Shown here piece by piece: positions 6,040 through 14,922 of a stretch of DNA of 15,476 nucleotides. The notes below the pieces were generated by a model. The model saw nothing but the letters and a program-made list of their open reading frames with translations, was not told the DNA's origin and searched no databases. The DNA comes from an uncultured Pseudorhodobacter sp. GTDB taxonomy: Bacteria > Pseudomonadota > Alphaproteobacteria > Rhodobacterales > Rhodobacteraceae. Each line of letters opens with the position of its first letter. Positions within the stretch are counted from its first letter, which is position 1. Location: assembly GCA_937910975.1 (NCBI GenBank), contig CALEMZ010000024.1, positions 1 to 15,476 on the forward strand, written 5' to 3'. A program made the position numbers and the translations under genes.

Positions 6040-8237
6040 ATGTTTCCGCTCCTCGCGCGCCTGTTTGGCCTTCTGGCTCTTGTACTGCTCCTGCCGCTGT
6101 CGGCACTGGCGCAGGCACCGGTCCTGCCGCGCTTTCTGGCCGAAGTGCCCCCCGCAACCCTTGTTGATGGCGCCGACGCCTACGGCGCAATGCGCAGCGA
6201 CGTACCGGTTGCGCCCTTGTTGCGCAATGGAGAGCGGATCGGCTGGGTCTTTATCACCTCAGATTTTGTCGGCACCACCGGCTACTCCGGCAAGCCCATT
6301 CATATCATGATTGCGCTGGATGACGCGGCGCGCGTTCTCGGCATCAATCTGGTACACCACTCCGAACCGATCGTTCTGATCGGTATTCCGGAATCGCGTA
6401 TTCAGGCGCTGATGGCGCAACATGTCGGCCTCAATCTGGCCGAAGTGGCTGCCAACGGCGGCACCATGCCGGATTTCAACATCATATCGGGCGCTACAGT
6501 CACCATTATGGTGATCGACGATTCCATCGTGCGCTCGGGCATCCGTGTGGCGCGCCGCTTGGGCTTGGGCGGGCTTGCGCCGCAAGAAGCCCCCACCGGC
6601 CCCCGCTTTGAAATCAACACCGCAGCCACCGCCCCAGAGAGTTGGTCGGCGCTTGTAGGTGACGGCACAGTGCGGCGCATGACGCTGGAAGTGGCCGAAG
6701 TGAACGCGGCCTTCGAGCGCCTTGATGACCCGCGCGCCGTCCGATCACCGAGCCCGATGATGCCATCTATATTGACCTTTACGCGGCGCAAGTCAGCGTG
6801 CCGGGGATCGGCCTCGAGCTTCTGGGAGAGGCTGAGCATCGCAACCTTGCCAACTGGCTGAAAGAGGGCGAGCACGCCATCCTTCTAGCCGGGCGCGGCA
6901 TCTATTCCTTCAAGGGTTCGGGCTATGTGCGCGGCGGCATCTTTGATCGGATCGTGTTGATCCAGGGGGATACCTCGGTGCGATTCCGCGACCACGACCA
7001 CCGCCGTCTGGGTGAAATCGCCACCGTCGGTGCGCCGCGTTTCGACGAGTTGGACATCTTCCGCATCCCCGCCGGTACTGGTTTTGACCCCGCCCAACCC
7101 TGGCGCCTGCAATTGCTGACACAGCGCGATGTGGCGGCGCTGGAGCGGGCCTTTACCACCTTCGAGTTGAGCTATCAGACGCCGCCTGCCTATCTGACCG
7201 AAATCAGCCAGCCCGCAACGGTGATGGCTGAGAATGTGCATGACGCGCAGGCCGAGCGCACCGCGCAGATGGTGCTGATTGAGCGTATCTGGCGCGACCG
7301 TCAGGTCGAGATCGCCGTGCTTGCGGTGATGCTGACACTGCTGACCGGGGTGTTCTTTTTCCAGAGCTATCTGACCCGCTCGGAACGCAGGACCTACTGG
7401 TTCCGCATGTCCTTCCTGACGGTGACGCTGTTCTTTCTGGGCTGGTATGCGAATGCGCAGCTGTCCGTGGTCAACATCATGGCGCTTTTCCAGTCTATGA
7501 TGGGCGGGTTCAGCTGGCAGGCCTTTTTGCTCGATCCGATGACCTTCATTCTGTGGTTCTCGGTCGCGGCGTCGCTGATCTTCTGGGGGCGCGGGGCCTA
7601 TTGCGGCTGGCTTTGCCCCTTCGGCGCGCTGCAAGAGCTGACCAACCAGATCGCGCGTAAGCTGCGGGTGCCGCAGTTCACCTTGCCTTGGGGGCTGCAC
7701 GAGCGCCTCTGGCCGATCAAATATATGATTTTCCTCGCCTTGTTCGGCGCCTCTCTGGCCTCATTGGAATGGAGCGAACGCTTTGCCGAGGTCGAGCCTT
7801 TCAAGACGGCAATCGTGCTCAAGTTCGACCGCGCTTGGCCCTTTGTGCTGTTCGCGCTGGCGCTGTTGTTCGCGGGGCTGTTCATTGAACGCTTTTATTG
7901 CCGCTATCTGTGCCCGCTTGGCGCAGCGCTGGCGATCCCGGCGCGACTGCGGATGTTCGACTGGCTCAAGCGGTACCGCGAATGCGGCAGCCCCTGCCAC
8001 AGCTGCGCAAACGAATGCTTCGTGCAAGCGATCCACCCGACTGGTGAGATCAACCCCAATGAATGCCTCAACTGCATGCATTGCCAGGTTCTCTACCAGT
8101 CAGAAACCAAATGTCCGGTCGTCATCCGGCAGCTCAAGCGACGAGAGACCGCTTCGGGCAGTACCAAGCGCTCTGTTGAGGCGCTGGACCGGGCCATCAA
8201 CACCAAACCTGCAACCAAGGAGACTGATAATGTCTGA
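6040..8237 (+). pseudogene. nosR: NosR, flavo/Fe-S membrane protein for N2O reductase, interrupted by a 1-base frameshift
   Basis: NosR passes electrons from the quinol pool towards NosZ and is needed for nos function. The first part (6040 to a stop at 6861) has a signal peptide, then the periplasmic FMN-binding domain with SGATVT at residues 150-155; the Thr of SGAT (T153) is the expected covalent FMN site. The second part resumes in the -1 frame and has about five membrane helices, two CX3CP motifs (AYCGWLCPFG, FYCRYLCPLG) and a C-terminal ferredoxin region (CGSPCHSCANEC, CLNCMHC). Reading frame 1 as far as DDPRAV and then the other frame as ITEPDDAIYIDLYAA restores a continuous NosR of about 732 residues, a normal length. 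The break must lie after 6726-6728, where the second frame has a stop, and probably before 6747. Domains on both sides are intact, so a sequencing error or recent mutation is likely. The end overlaps nosZ by 8 bases. Confidence 0.9.
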
Positions 8238-10179
8238 CAGAATAGAAAAACCGGGCATCAGCCGCCGCGGCCTTTTGGGCGCAACGGCCAGTGGTGCGAT
8301 GCTGACCAGCTTGGGCTTGCCCCGCGCGGCAATGCTGGCTGGCACGGCAGCAACCCTGACCGCGGCTTCGACCAGCGCGGCAGCCGCCGCGACTATCGCC
8401 GACGCGCATGTAGCGCCGGGGCAGCTGGATGAATACTATGGCTTCTGGTCCTCGGGCCAGTCCGGCGAGGTGCGCATCCTCGGTGTGCCATCGATGCGCG
8501 AGCTGATGCGGGTGCCGGTGTTCAACCGTTGCTCGGCCACCGGTTGGGGCCAGACCAACGAGTCGATCCGCATTCATCAGGAGAACATGCTGCCGCAGAC
8601 CAAGGCCTACCTCGCGGCCAACGGCAAGAAAATTCATGACAATGGTGATTTGCACCACGTACACATGTCCTTCACCGAAGGACGCTACGACGGGCGCTTC
8701 CTGTTCATGAACGACAAGGCCAACACCCGTGTGGCGCGGGTACGTTGCGACATCATGAAATGCGACAAGATCCTGGAAATCCCCAACGCCAAAGCGATCC
8801 ATGGTTTGCGCCCGCAAAAGTGGCCACGCACCAACTACGTCTTTGCGAATGGCGAGGATGAAGTGCCGATGGTCAATGACGGCAAGATTTTGGACGAGCC
8901 TGCGCAGTATGTGAACTTCTTCACCGCTATCAACGCTGACGAGATGAAGGTGGCATGGCAGGTGATGGTGTCGGGCAATCTCGACAACACCGATGCCGAT
9001 TATGAGGGCAAATGGGCCTTCTCAACCTCCTACAACTCGGAAAAGGGCATGAACCTGGCTGATATGACATCCGCCGACATGGACCATGTCGTGGTCTTCA
9101 ACCTTGCCGAGATCGAAAAAGGTATCGCTGAGGGTGATTATATCGAGCTACAGGGCGTCAAAGTGATTGACGGGCGCAAGGGAGCTAACAAGAAATATAC
9201 CCGTTACATCCCGATCCCCAACAACCCACACGGTTGCAACATGGCACCCGACAAGATCCACCTGTGCATCGCGGGCAAGCTTTCGCCAACGGTCAGCGTG
9301 ATCGATGTGCGCAAGCTTGATGAATACTTTGAAAACGACGCCCTCGACCCGCGTTTCCCGATCGTGGCCGAGCCGGAACTGGGCCTTGGCCCGCTTCATA
9401 CCGCGTTCGACGGCAAGGGCAACGCCTATACCACGCTGTTCCTCGACAGCCAGATCGTGTTCTGGAACATCGAGCGCGCGATCCAGCTCTTTAACGGCGA
9501 GAATGTCGATCCGATCATCTCGAAGACGGACGTACATTATCAGCCGGGCCACAACTCGACCTCAATGGGCGAAACGCTGGATGCCGACGGCAAGTACTTC
9601 GTGTCGATGAACAAGTTCTCGAAGGACCGATTCCTCAATGTGGGTCCGCTCAAACCCGAGAACGAACAGCTGTTTGTCATCGATGGCGACGAGCTGATCC
9701 TAGCGCATGACGGCCCCACCTTTGCTGAGCCGCACGATTCGATCATTGTGCATCGCTCGGCGGTCAATCCGCTGCATGTCTATGACCGCAACGACTCCTC
9801 CTGGGCCGCGACCCGCGCTCAGGCCGAAGCCGACGGAGTGGATATAGACGACTGGATGGATACCGTGGTGCGCGACGGCAATAAGGTGCGCATCTACATG
9901 TCCTCATCGGCACCGAACTTCAGCCTTGAAAGCTTCACCGTGAAAGAAGGCAACGAGGTGACGGTAATCATCACCAACATCGACGACATCGGGGATCTTA
10001 GCCACGGCTTTTGCGTGGGGGATCACGGCGTCGCCATGGAGATCAGCGCACAGCAGACCTCTTCGGTGACCTTCGTGGCGGCCAAGCCTGGCATTTACTG
10101 GTACTATTGCCAGTGGTTCTGCCACGCCCTCCACATGGAGATGCGCGGTCGGATGTTCGTCGAACCGCGTGAGGGCTGA
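8230..10179 (+). CDS. nosZ: NosZ, nitrous-oxide reductase (clade I, Tat-exported)
   Basis: The protein has 649 residues and reduces N2O to N2 in the periplasm as a homodimer. The N-terminus has a twin-arginine signal (S11-R12-R13-G-L-L-G), which marks clade I and export in the folded state. The beta-propeller that holds the CuZ tetranuclear site shows DLHHVH (H142, H143, H145), NPHGCN, GPLHTAFDG, QPGHNSTSMGE and EPHDS, the usual His contributors. The C-terminal cupredoxin domain has the CuA set: H592 (DLSHGF), C627, W629, C631, H635 and M638 in WYYCQWFCHALHMEM, with the same 35-residue H-to-C interval as Paracoccus NosZ. ATG 8230 follows AAGGAG with a 7-base spacer. The in-frame ORF upstream to 7783 is a shadow inside nosR. 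All catalytic residues look intact. Confidence 0.98.
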   Translation: MSDRIEKPGISRRGLLGATASGAMLTSLGLPRAAMLAGTAATLTAASTSAAAAATIADAHVAPGQLDEYYGFWSSGQSGEVRILGVPSMRELMRVPVFNRCSATGWGQTNESIRIHQENMLPQTKAYLAANGKKIHDNGDLHHVHMSFTEGRYDGRFLFMNDKANTRVARVRCDIMKCDKILEIPNAKAIHGLRPQKWPRTNYVFANGEDEVPMVNDGKILDEPAQYVNFFTAINADEMKVAWQVMVSGNLDNTDADYEGKWAFSTSYNSEKGMNLADMTSADMDHVVVFNLAEIEKGIAEGDYIELQGVKVIDGRKGANKKYTRYIPIPNNPHGCNMAPDKIHLCIAGKLSPTVSVIDVRKLDEYFENDALDPRFPIVAEPELGLGPLHTAFDGKGNAYTTLFLDSQIVFWNIERAIQLFNGENVDPIISKTDVHYQPGHNSTSMGETLDADGKYFVSMNKFSKDRFLNVGPLKPENEQLFVIDGDELILAHDGPTFAEPHDSIIVHRSAVNPLHVYDRNDSSWAATRAQAEADGVDIDDWMDTVVRDGNKVRIYMSSSAPNFSLESFTVKEGNEVTVIITNIDDIGDLSHGFCVGDHGVAMEISAQQTSSVTFVAAKPGIYWYYCQWFCHALHMEMRGRMFVEPREG

Positions 10180-10182
10180 TCC

Positions 10183-11535
10183 ATGCCGCGTCTTCGCTTC
10201 TTCTTTTCGGCACTGATCGTAGTGATTGTCTTTTCGGTTGCGGGCACCGTCCGCGCCGAGGAGCGGTTGGTGCCTGCCGAAGCGGGAGCGTTGGCGCTTG
10301 CCATCGCCGGGGCCAACCCCGGCGATGTGCTGACCCTTGCCCCGGGCCGTCACGAAGGCCCGGTGGTGCTTGAATTTCCCATCACTCTTGACGGGCGCAA
10401 CGAGGCGCTGATTCAGGGCAACGAGCAAGGCTCGGTCATCACCGTGACCGGCACCGATGTCACTTTGCGCGGCCTTGAAATCCGCGGCTCTGGTTCGGAC
10501 CATCAGGTGGTCGATGCTGGCGTGAAACTTGATCGCAGCGCAGTTCGCGCCGTGGTGGAACATAACGTTCTGATCGAAAATCTTGTCGGCGTGCATGTCT
10601 TCGGCGCCCGCGACAGCATCGTGCGCGACAACATTGTGACCGGCCGCCAAGACTACCGCATGAATGATCGCGGCAACGGAATTTACGTCTGGAACGCACC
10701 GGGAACCGTGGTCGAACGCAATGATGTCCGCTACGGTCGCGACGGCATTTTCGCCAACGCCTCGCGCGAGAATATCTTTCGTGACAACCTGTTTCGTGAC
10801 CTGCGTTTCGCGGTGCATTTCATGTACACCAACAGAAGCGAGATTTCGGGCAACGTATCAATCGGCAACCGACTGGGCTTTGCCATCATGTTCTCAAACC
10901 GCGTCAAGGTCGCAAGCAACATGTCGCTGGGTGATCTTGGTCACGGGCTGATGCTCAATTACACCAACAATGCCGATGTGAGTGACAATCTGGTGCGTGG
11001 CGGCACGCAGGAAAAATGCACCTTCATCTATAACGCCCACCGCAACCTGATCGTGAATAACCGCTTTGAGGGTTGCGAAATCGGCATCCACTTCACCGCC
11101 GGATCGGAACGTAACGCGATTACTGGGAATGCCTTCATCGGCAACCAGACGCAGGTTAAATATGTCGGAACCCGCGATATCGAATGGAGCTATAAGGGAC
11201 GTGGCAACTACTGGTCAGATCATCCCGCCTTTGATCTGGACGGTGACGGCATCGCCGATGCCCGCTTTCGCCCCAATGACATGATGGACCATATCTTGTG
11301 GTCGCAACCGGCTGCAGCGCTTCTGCTGGGTTCACCCGCAGTGCAGTTGATCCGCTGGAGCCAGGCCCATTTTCCCGCCACCACACCGGGTGGAGTGGTT
11401 GACAGCTTCCCGCTGACTCGCCCCGTGGTGATCGCGGTCCCCGAACACATCGCCCGCATGGAGGCCGAATCCTGGCCGGCGTGGCGCCATGAAGGACAGA
11501 TTGATGACGAACCTGACCCTTTCACAGGTCACTAA
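10183..11535 (+). CDS. nosD: NosD, periplasmic beta-helix protein for CuZ maturation
   Basis: A 450-residue protein with a signal peptide (FFFSALIVVIVFSVAGTVRA) and a right-handed parallel beta-helix built from carbohydrate-binding/sugar-hydrolase (CASH) type repeats, visible as recurring short N/G-rich turns such as IVRDNIV, VVERNDV, IFRDNLF, EISGNVS and NADVSDNLV. NosD docks on the NosFY ABC transporter in the periplasm and takes part in copper and sulfide assembly of the CuZ centre. The YWSDHPAFDLDGDGIAD segment near the C-terminus is typical of NosD. Three bases separate it from the nosZ stop, and GAGGG at the end of nosZ serves as ribosome site. The 3' end overlaps nosF by 32 bases. Confidence 0.96.
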   Translation: MPRLRFFFSALIVVIVFSVAGTVRAEERLVPAEAGALALAIAGANPGDVLTLAPGRHEGPVVLEFPITLDGRNEALIQGNEQGSVITVTGTDVTLRGLEIRGSGSDHQVVDAGVKLDRSAVRAVVEHNVLIENLVGVHVFGARDSIVRDNIVTGRQDYRMNDRGNGIYVWNAPGTVVERNDVRYGRDGIFANASRENIFRDNLFRDLRFAVHFMYTNRSEISGNVSIGNRLGFAIMFSNRVKVASNMSLGDLGHGLMLNYTNNADVSDNLVRGGTQEKCTFIYNAHRNLIVNNRFEGCEIGIHFTAGSERNAITGNAFIGNQTQVKYVGTRDIEWSYKGRGNYWSDHPAFDLDGDGIADARFRPNDMMDHILWSQPAAALLLGSPAVQLIRWSQAHFPATTPGGVVDSFPLTRPVVIAVPEHIARMEAESWPAWRHEGQIDDEPDPFTGH

Positions 11536-12409
11536 AACCTTCGACCAGACGCGCGCGCTTGATGGCGTGGGCTTCACCGTCGCATCGGGCGAAAGAGTGG
11601 CGCTGCTGGGGCATAACGGCGCTGGCAAATCGACGTTGATGAAAATCATCCTCGGGTTAATCCCCTTTGACAGCGGCACGGTTACGGTGATGGGCGATGC
11701 CCCCGGCAGCCATGCCGCGCGCCGACAGGTGGCCTATCTACCTGAAAACGTGGCCTTCCACCCAGCACTGACCGGGCTGGAGCAGATCCGCTACTACCTG
11801 CGCCTGCGCGGCGAGAATCCGGGTGCCGCGATGGGCCTTTTGGAAAGGGTCGGTCTGAGCGATGCCGCCAAACGGCGCATTGGCACCTATTCCAAGGGTA
11901 TGCGCCAGCGCGTGGGTTTAGCGCAGGCCCTGATCGGCAACCCGCGGTTACTGGTGCTGGATGAACCCACCAGTGGGCTTGATCCGGTGTCGCGGCGCGA
12001 ATTTTATGCCATGCTCGATGAGCTGGCGACCGAAGGCGCTGCGATCTTGCTTTCTTCGCATGCGTTGACTGAGGTTGAGGCCCGCACCGACCGCATCGTG
12101 ATCTTGTCGAAGGGCGTGATGGTGGCCAATGACACGCTGGCTGCGCTGCGACGGCAGGCGGCGCTGCCGACGCATTTGCAAGTCATCGCCCGCCCCGGCG
12201 CTGCCGATGCAGTTGCAGCACAACTTCATGGCGCGCGTATGAATGGTGTGATGGTTAATCTGACCTGTGCGCATGATGAAAAATTGGCCCGGCTGGGGCA
12301 GGTCACGGCCCTTGGTGCGATGATCGAGGATGTCGAGGTTATCCCTCCCAGCTTAGAGGACATCTACAGCCATTTCAGCCTCCAGGCCGACGGGAGGGCA
12401 ATCCGATGA
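11504..12409 (+). CDS. nosF: NosF, ABC ATPase of the NosDFY maturation complex
   Basis: A 301-residue cytoplasmic ATPase that drives the NosDFY complex. It shows Walker A GHNGAGKST (36-44), the signature region YSKGMRQ (129-135; SKGMR in place of the usual LSGGQ, common in this subfamily), Walker B LLVLDEP (149-155) and the switch region LLSSHALTEVE. ATG 11504 is chosen because AAGGA is centred about 10 bases upstream; ATG 11489, in frame and 15 bases earlier, has no ribosome site. Either start lies inside nosD. The stop overlaps nosY as ATGA. The tail beyond the ATPase core (about residue 225 onward) is the usual extra domain of NosF-like proteins. Confidence 0.96.
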   Translation: MTNLTLSQVTKTFDQTRALDGVGFTVASGERVALLGHNGAGKSTLMKIILGLIPFDSGTVTVMGDAPGSHAARRQVAYLPENVAFHPALTGLEQIRYYLRLRGENPGAAMGLLERVGLSDAAKRRIGTYSKGMRQRVGLAQALIGNPRLLVLDEPTSGLDPVSRREFYAMLDELATEGAAILLSSHALTEVEARTDRIVILSKGVMVANDTLAALRRQAALPTHLQVIARPGAADAVAAQLHGARMNGVMVNLTCAHDEKLARLGQVTALGAMIEDVEVIPPSLEDIYSHFSLQADGRAIR

Positions 12410-13227
12410 CCCGCATTTTCGCCTCCGCAGGCGCCGAGTTTCGCATCGCTCTTAGAAACCGTTGGGTCACCATCGCGGTGACGATGATGGCGCTGTTTTC
12501 CATTGTCCTGTCGGCGGCTGGCAGCGCCCCCACGGGTGTTTTGGGGGCCGACAAGTTGTCGGTCACGGTGGCCAGCCTTACCAGTCTTGCCGTTTACCTC
12601 GTGCCGTTGTTGGCCCTTTTAATGAGCTTTGACGCGGTTGCGGGTGAGGTCGAGCGCGGCACGCTGCCCTTGGTGCTTACCTACCCCGTCAGCCGCGCCG
12701 AGCTGCTTTTGGGCAAGTTTGTCGCCCATCTGATGATCCTCGGTTTGGCAGTGGCCGTGGGCTACGGTATTGCCGCCGCCGCCGCGATCACCATCGACCC
12801 GCACGCCAGCGCCGGGATTCCCGCGCTCATCCGCCTGTTCTGGACCTCGCTTTTGCTGGGAGCGGCCTTTATCGCCATTGGCTACGCGCTTTCGGCCATC
12901 GCCCGGCGCCCGGGGGCGGCGGCGGGGCTGGCGATCGGGCTTTGGCTAGCGATGATCGTGCTTTATGATCTCGGCCTGCTGGCGGCCGTGGTGGCCGATA
13001 GTGGCGGCTATTTCACCATCCATGTCTTTCCGTGGATGTTGATCGCCAATCCTGCCGATGCCTTCCGCCTCTACAACCTCGCGGCCTCCGAGGCGACAGC
13101 CGCTGCCGCCGGCATCGGTGGCGCAGCCAGCACGATCCCGGCCGCCCACGCGCTGGCCTCGATCATCTTGTGGCCATTGGTCGGGCTTGTTCTCGCCACG
13201 CTGGCCTTTCGAAAGGTGACACCATGA
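12406..13227 (+). CDS. nosY: NosY, membrane permease of the NosDFY complex
   Basis: A 273-residue ABC-2-type membrane protein with about six hydrophobic segments: WVTIAVTMMALFSIVLSAAG, LAVYLVPLLALLMSFDAVAG, ILGLAVAVGYGIAAAAAIT, FWTSLLLGAAFIAIGYAL, AAAGLAIGLWLAMIVLYDLG and a last one ending FRKVTP. EVERGTLPLVLTYPVSR is the cytoplasmic element common to ABC-2 permeases. Together with NosF and NosD it forms the transporter that supports CuZ assembly. Both ends overlap neighbours by 4 bases (ATGA with nosF at 12406-12409 and with nosL at 13224-13227), so translation is coupled. Confidence 0.95.
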   Translation: MTRIFASAGAEFRIALRNRWVTIAVTMMALFSIVLSAAGSAPTGVLGADKLSVTVASLTSLAVYLVPLLALLMSFDAVAGEVERGTLPLVLTYPVSRAELLLGKFVAHLMILGLAVAVGYGIAAAAAITIDPHASAGIPALIRLFWTSLLLGAAFIAIGYALSAIARRPGAAAGLAIGLWLAMIVLYDLGLLAAVVADSGGYFTIHVFPWMLIANPADAFRLYNLAASEATAAAAGIGGAASTIPAAHALASIILWPLVGLVLATLAFRKVTP

Positions 13228-13799
13228 TCCGCCCCGTACTCCTTGCGCTGTCGCTGCTGGCGCTGACAGCGTGCCGCGAGGAAACCGCAGTACTGCCCCA
13301 ACCGATCGCCATGACCGCCGAGGCCGTGGGCCATTATTGCCAGATGAACCTGCTGGAACACTCCGGCCCCAAGGCACAGGTGCATCTCGATGGCATGTCT
13401 TGGCCTTTGTTCTTCAGCCAGGTGCGCGATGCGATCGCCTATCAGCGCATGCCGGAACAAAGCCACCTGATCCGCGTGATCTATGTCTCGGACATGGGTG
13501 CCGCCGGGGTCAGTTGGGACGACCCGGGGGCAGAGAACTGGATCCCCGCCGCCTCGGCGTTTTACGTCGTAGGGGCCGAGATCGTCGGCGGAATGGGCGC
13601 GCCGGAACTGGTGCCCTTCTCTGACCCGGCAGCCGCCGAAGCTTTCACGGTCGCGCACGGGGGGCAGGTGATGGAGCTTGCAGCAATCCCCGATGCCGAA
13701 ATCCTCGCCCCGGTCGAATTCGACGAAGACATCGGGGCCGGGGATGGCCATGATTTTGAAGACCGCCTGCGCGCCCTGTCGCACAAACCGGAGGGCTGA
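13224..13799 (+). CDS. nosL: NosL, copper-chaperone lipoprotein for NosZ
   Basis: A 191-residue lipoprotein with lipobox L14-T15-A16-C17 after a short hydrophobic leader, so it is anchored on the periplasmic side. NosL binds Cu(I) and delivers it for NosZ maturation. The conserved region HYCQMNLLEHSGPKAQ (C39 and M41) contains the expected Cu ligands; QVHLDG and a later WIPAASAFYVVG also fit the family. ATG 13224 overlaps the nosY stop by 4 bases and gives the lipoprotein signal; the in-frame extension to 13032 lies inside nosY and is rejected. Two bases separate it from nosX. Confidence 0.94.
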   Translation: MIRPVLLALSLLALTACREETAVLPQPIAMTAEAVGHYCQMNLLEHSGPKAQVHLDGMSWPLFFSQVRDAIAYQRMPEQSHLIRVIYVSDMGAAGVSWDDPGAENWIPAASAFYVVGAEIVGGMGAPELVPFSDPAAAEAFTVAHGGQVMELAAIPDAEILAPVEFDEDIGAGDGHDFEDRLRALSHKPEG

Positions 13800-13801
13800 T
13801 T

Positions 13802-14731
13802 ATGGCCGCTTTTACCCGTCGCCGCTTTTTGACCATCAGCGCTGCCGCTAGCGCCGCCACTATTGCCGCAGGCCCGTTGCGCGCCGCACCGCTTTACCAA
13901 TGGCGCGGTGTAGCGCTGGGGGCAGATGCCTCGATCACACTGGCCCACCCGCAAGCCGAGGCCATTATCCAGCGCGCGTTGCAAGAAGTTACCCGGCTTG
14001 AGCACATTTTCTCGCTACATGACCCGCAATCGGCGCTGGTTCGGCTCAATACCGATGCCGTTCTGGAGAATCCGCCCTTTGAACTGCTGGAATGCCTAAG
14101 CCTGTGCCGCACGGTTCATACCGCCACCGGCGCGATGTTTGACCCGACGGTCCAGCCGCTCTGGGCGCTTTACGCTGAGCGCCATGCCGCAGGGCGCAGC
14201 CCGAGCGGCCAAAGCCTTGCCCAGACCCTCACGCGCACTGGGTGGAAAAGGGTCAGTTACGATGCGGCGGCCATCCGTTTGCAACCCGGAATGGCGCTTA
14301 GCCTCAACGGTGTCGCGCAGGGCTTCATTGCCGACAAGGTCGCGGGCTTGCTGCGATCCGAGGGGCTGCGCGATATCCTCGTTAATACCGGTGAGTTTCA
14401 CGCCATCGGCGGCCACCCGCAGGGCGGTGGCTGGCCGGTCTCGCTTGATGACGGGCGCGAGATCCACCGCGACGCGCTCAGCTTGCATAATGCAGCACTG
14501 GCCAGTTCCTCGCCACACGGCATCACCTTTGACGCGGCCGGGCAGGTCAGCCACATTCTCGATCCGCGCAGCGGTCTGCCCGCCCCGGCCCGCTGGCGCC
14601 TGATTACCGTCACTGCTCCAAGCGCCGGTCTTGCCGACGCGCTTAGCACCGCCTTTTGCCTGATGGAGCGTCCGCAGATTTCCGCCACACTGGCGCGTTT
14701 TCCGCAGGCGCACCTTGCCCATATCGGCTAA
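13802..14731 (+). CDS. nosX: NosX, ApbE-family FMN transferase for NosR
   Basis: A 309-residue ApbE-type flavin transferase with a Tat signal (TRRRFLT at the N-terminus), so it is periplasmic. It attaches FMN covalently to NosR. Family blocks are present: the N-terminal LEHIFSLHDPQSALVRLN, then MALSLNGVAQGFIADKV (the GxAQG..AD element), LVNTGEFHAIGG, and VSHILDPRSGLPAPARW followed by GLADALSTAF. Its presence pairs with the intact SGAT flavin site in NosR. GGAGGG at the end of nosL is the ribosome site. It is the last nos gene; no hairpin with a T-run follows. Confidence 0.95.
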   Translation: MAAFTRRRFLTISAAASAATIAAGPLRAAPLYQWRGVALGADASITLAHPQAEAIIQRALQEVTRLEHIFSLHDPQSALVRLNTDAVLENPPFELLECLSLCRTVHTATGAMFDPTVQPLWALYAERHAAGRSPSGQSLAQTLTRTGWKRVSYDAAAIRLQPGMALSLNGVAQGFIADKVAGLLRSEGLRDILVNTGEFHAIGGHPQGGGWPVSLDDGREIHRDALSLHNAALASSSPHGITFDAAGQVSHILDPRSGLPAPARWRLITVTAPSAGLADALSTAFCLMERPQISATLARFPQAHLAHIG

Positions 14732-14832
14732 CGTTCTGGCAGATTGTTCGACACCGTGTATTCCAGGGGTATTCGGTCACCTGAACCGTAAGTGGTGGCC
14801 GGGCCACACCTTGACGGCGCGATAATCAATGC

Positions 14833-14863
14833 TTGACCTTCCCCCCACGGGAAGGCGCAGATT
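14833..14863 (+). promoter_or_regulatory. CueR-type (MerR-family) copper-responsive promoter
   Basis: TTGACC (-35, 14833-14838) and CAGATT (-10 position, 14858-14863) are separated by 19 bp, the over-long spacer typical of MerR-family promoters. The spacer carries a perfect dyad, CCTTCCC (14837-14843) and GGGAAGG (14849-14855), the same form as the E. coli copA operator bound by CueR. I infer induction by copper through a CueR-like activator encoded outside the window. The promoter points to the ATPase gene at 14923, with about 50 nt of leader. Confidence 0.9.
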
Positions 14864-14922
14864 GATACTGATATGTCGGGTTTCCGGCCTTAACACAGTA
14901 CTTGTCGCGAAAAGAGGGAGCC

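Noticed and set aside
6031..6861. The first nosR frame as a separate short flavoprotein gene
   Set aside because: Its last 35 or so residues have no family likeness, while the other frame continues NosR exactly from the same point.
9904..10818. Long antisense ORF (304 codons) opposite nosZ/nosD
   Set aside because: It spans the end of one recognised gene and the start of another and has no recognisable domain.
14795..14807. Hairpin GTGGC-CGG-GCCAC after nosX as a terminator
   Set aside because: The stem is only 5 bp and no T-run follows; too weak to call a terminator.
14811..14829. TTGAC...ATCAA pair upstream of the ATPase gene, resembling an FNR box
   Set aside because: The half-sites are 9 bases apart instead of 4, so an FNR dimer would not be in register.
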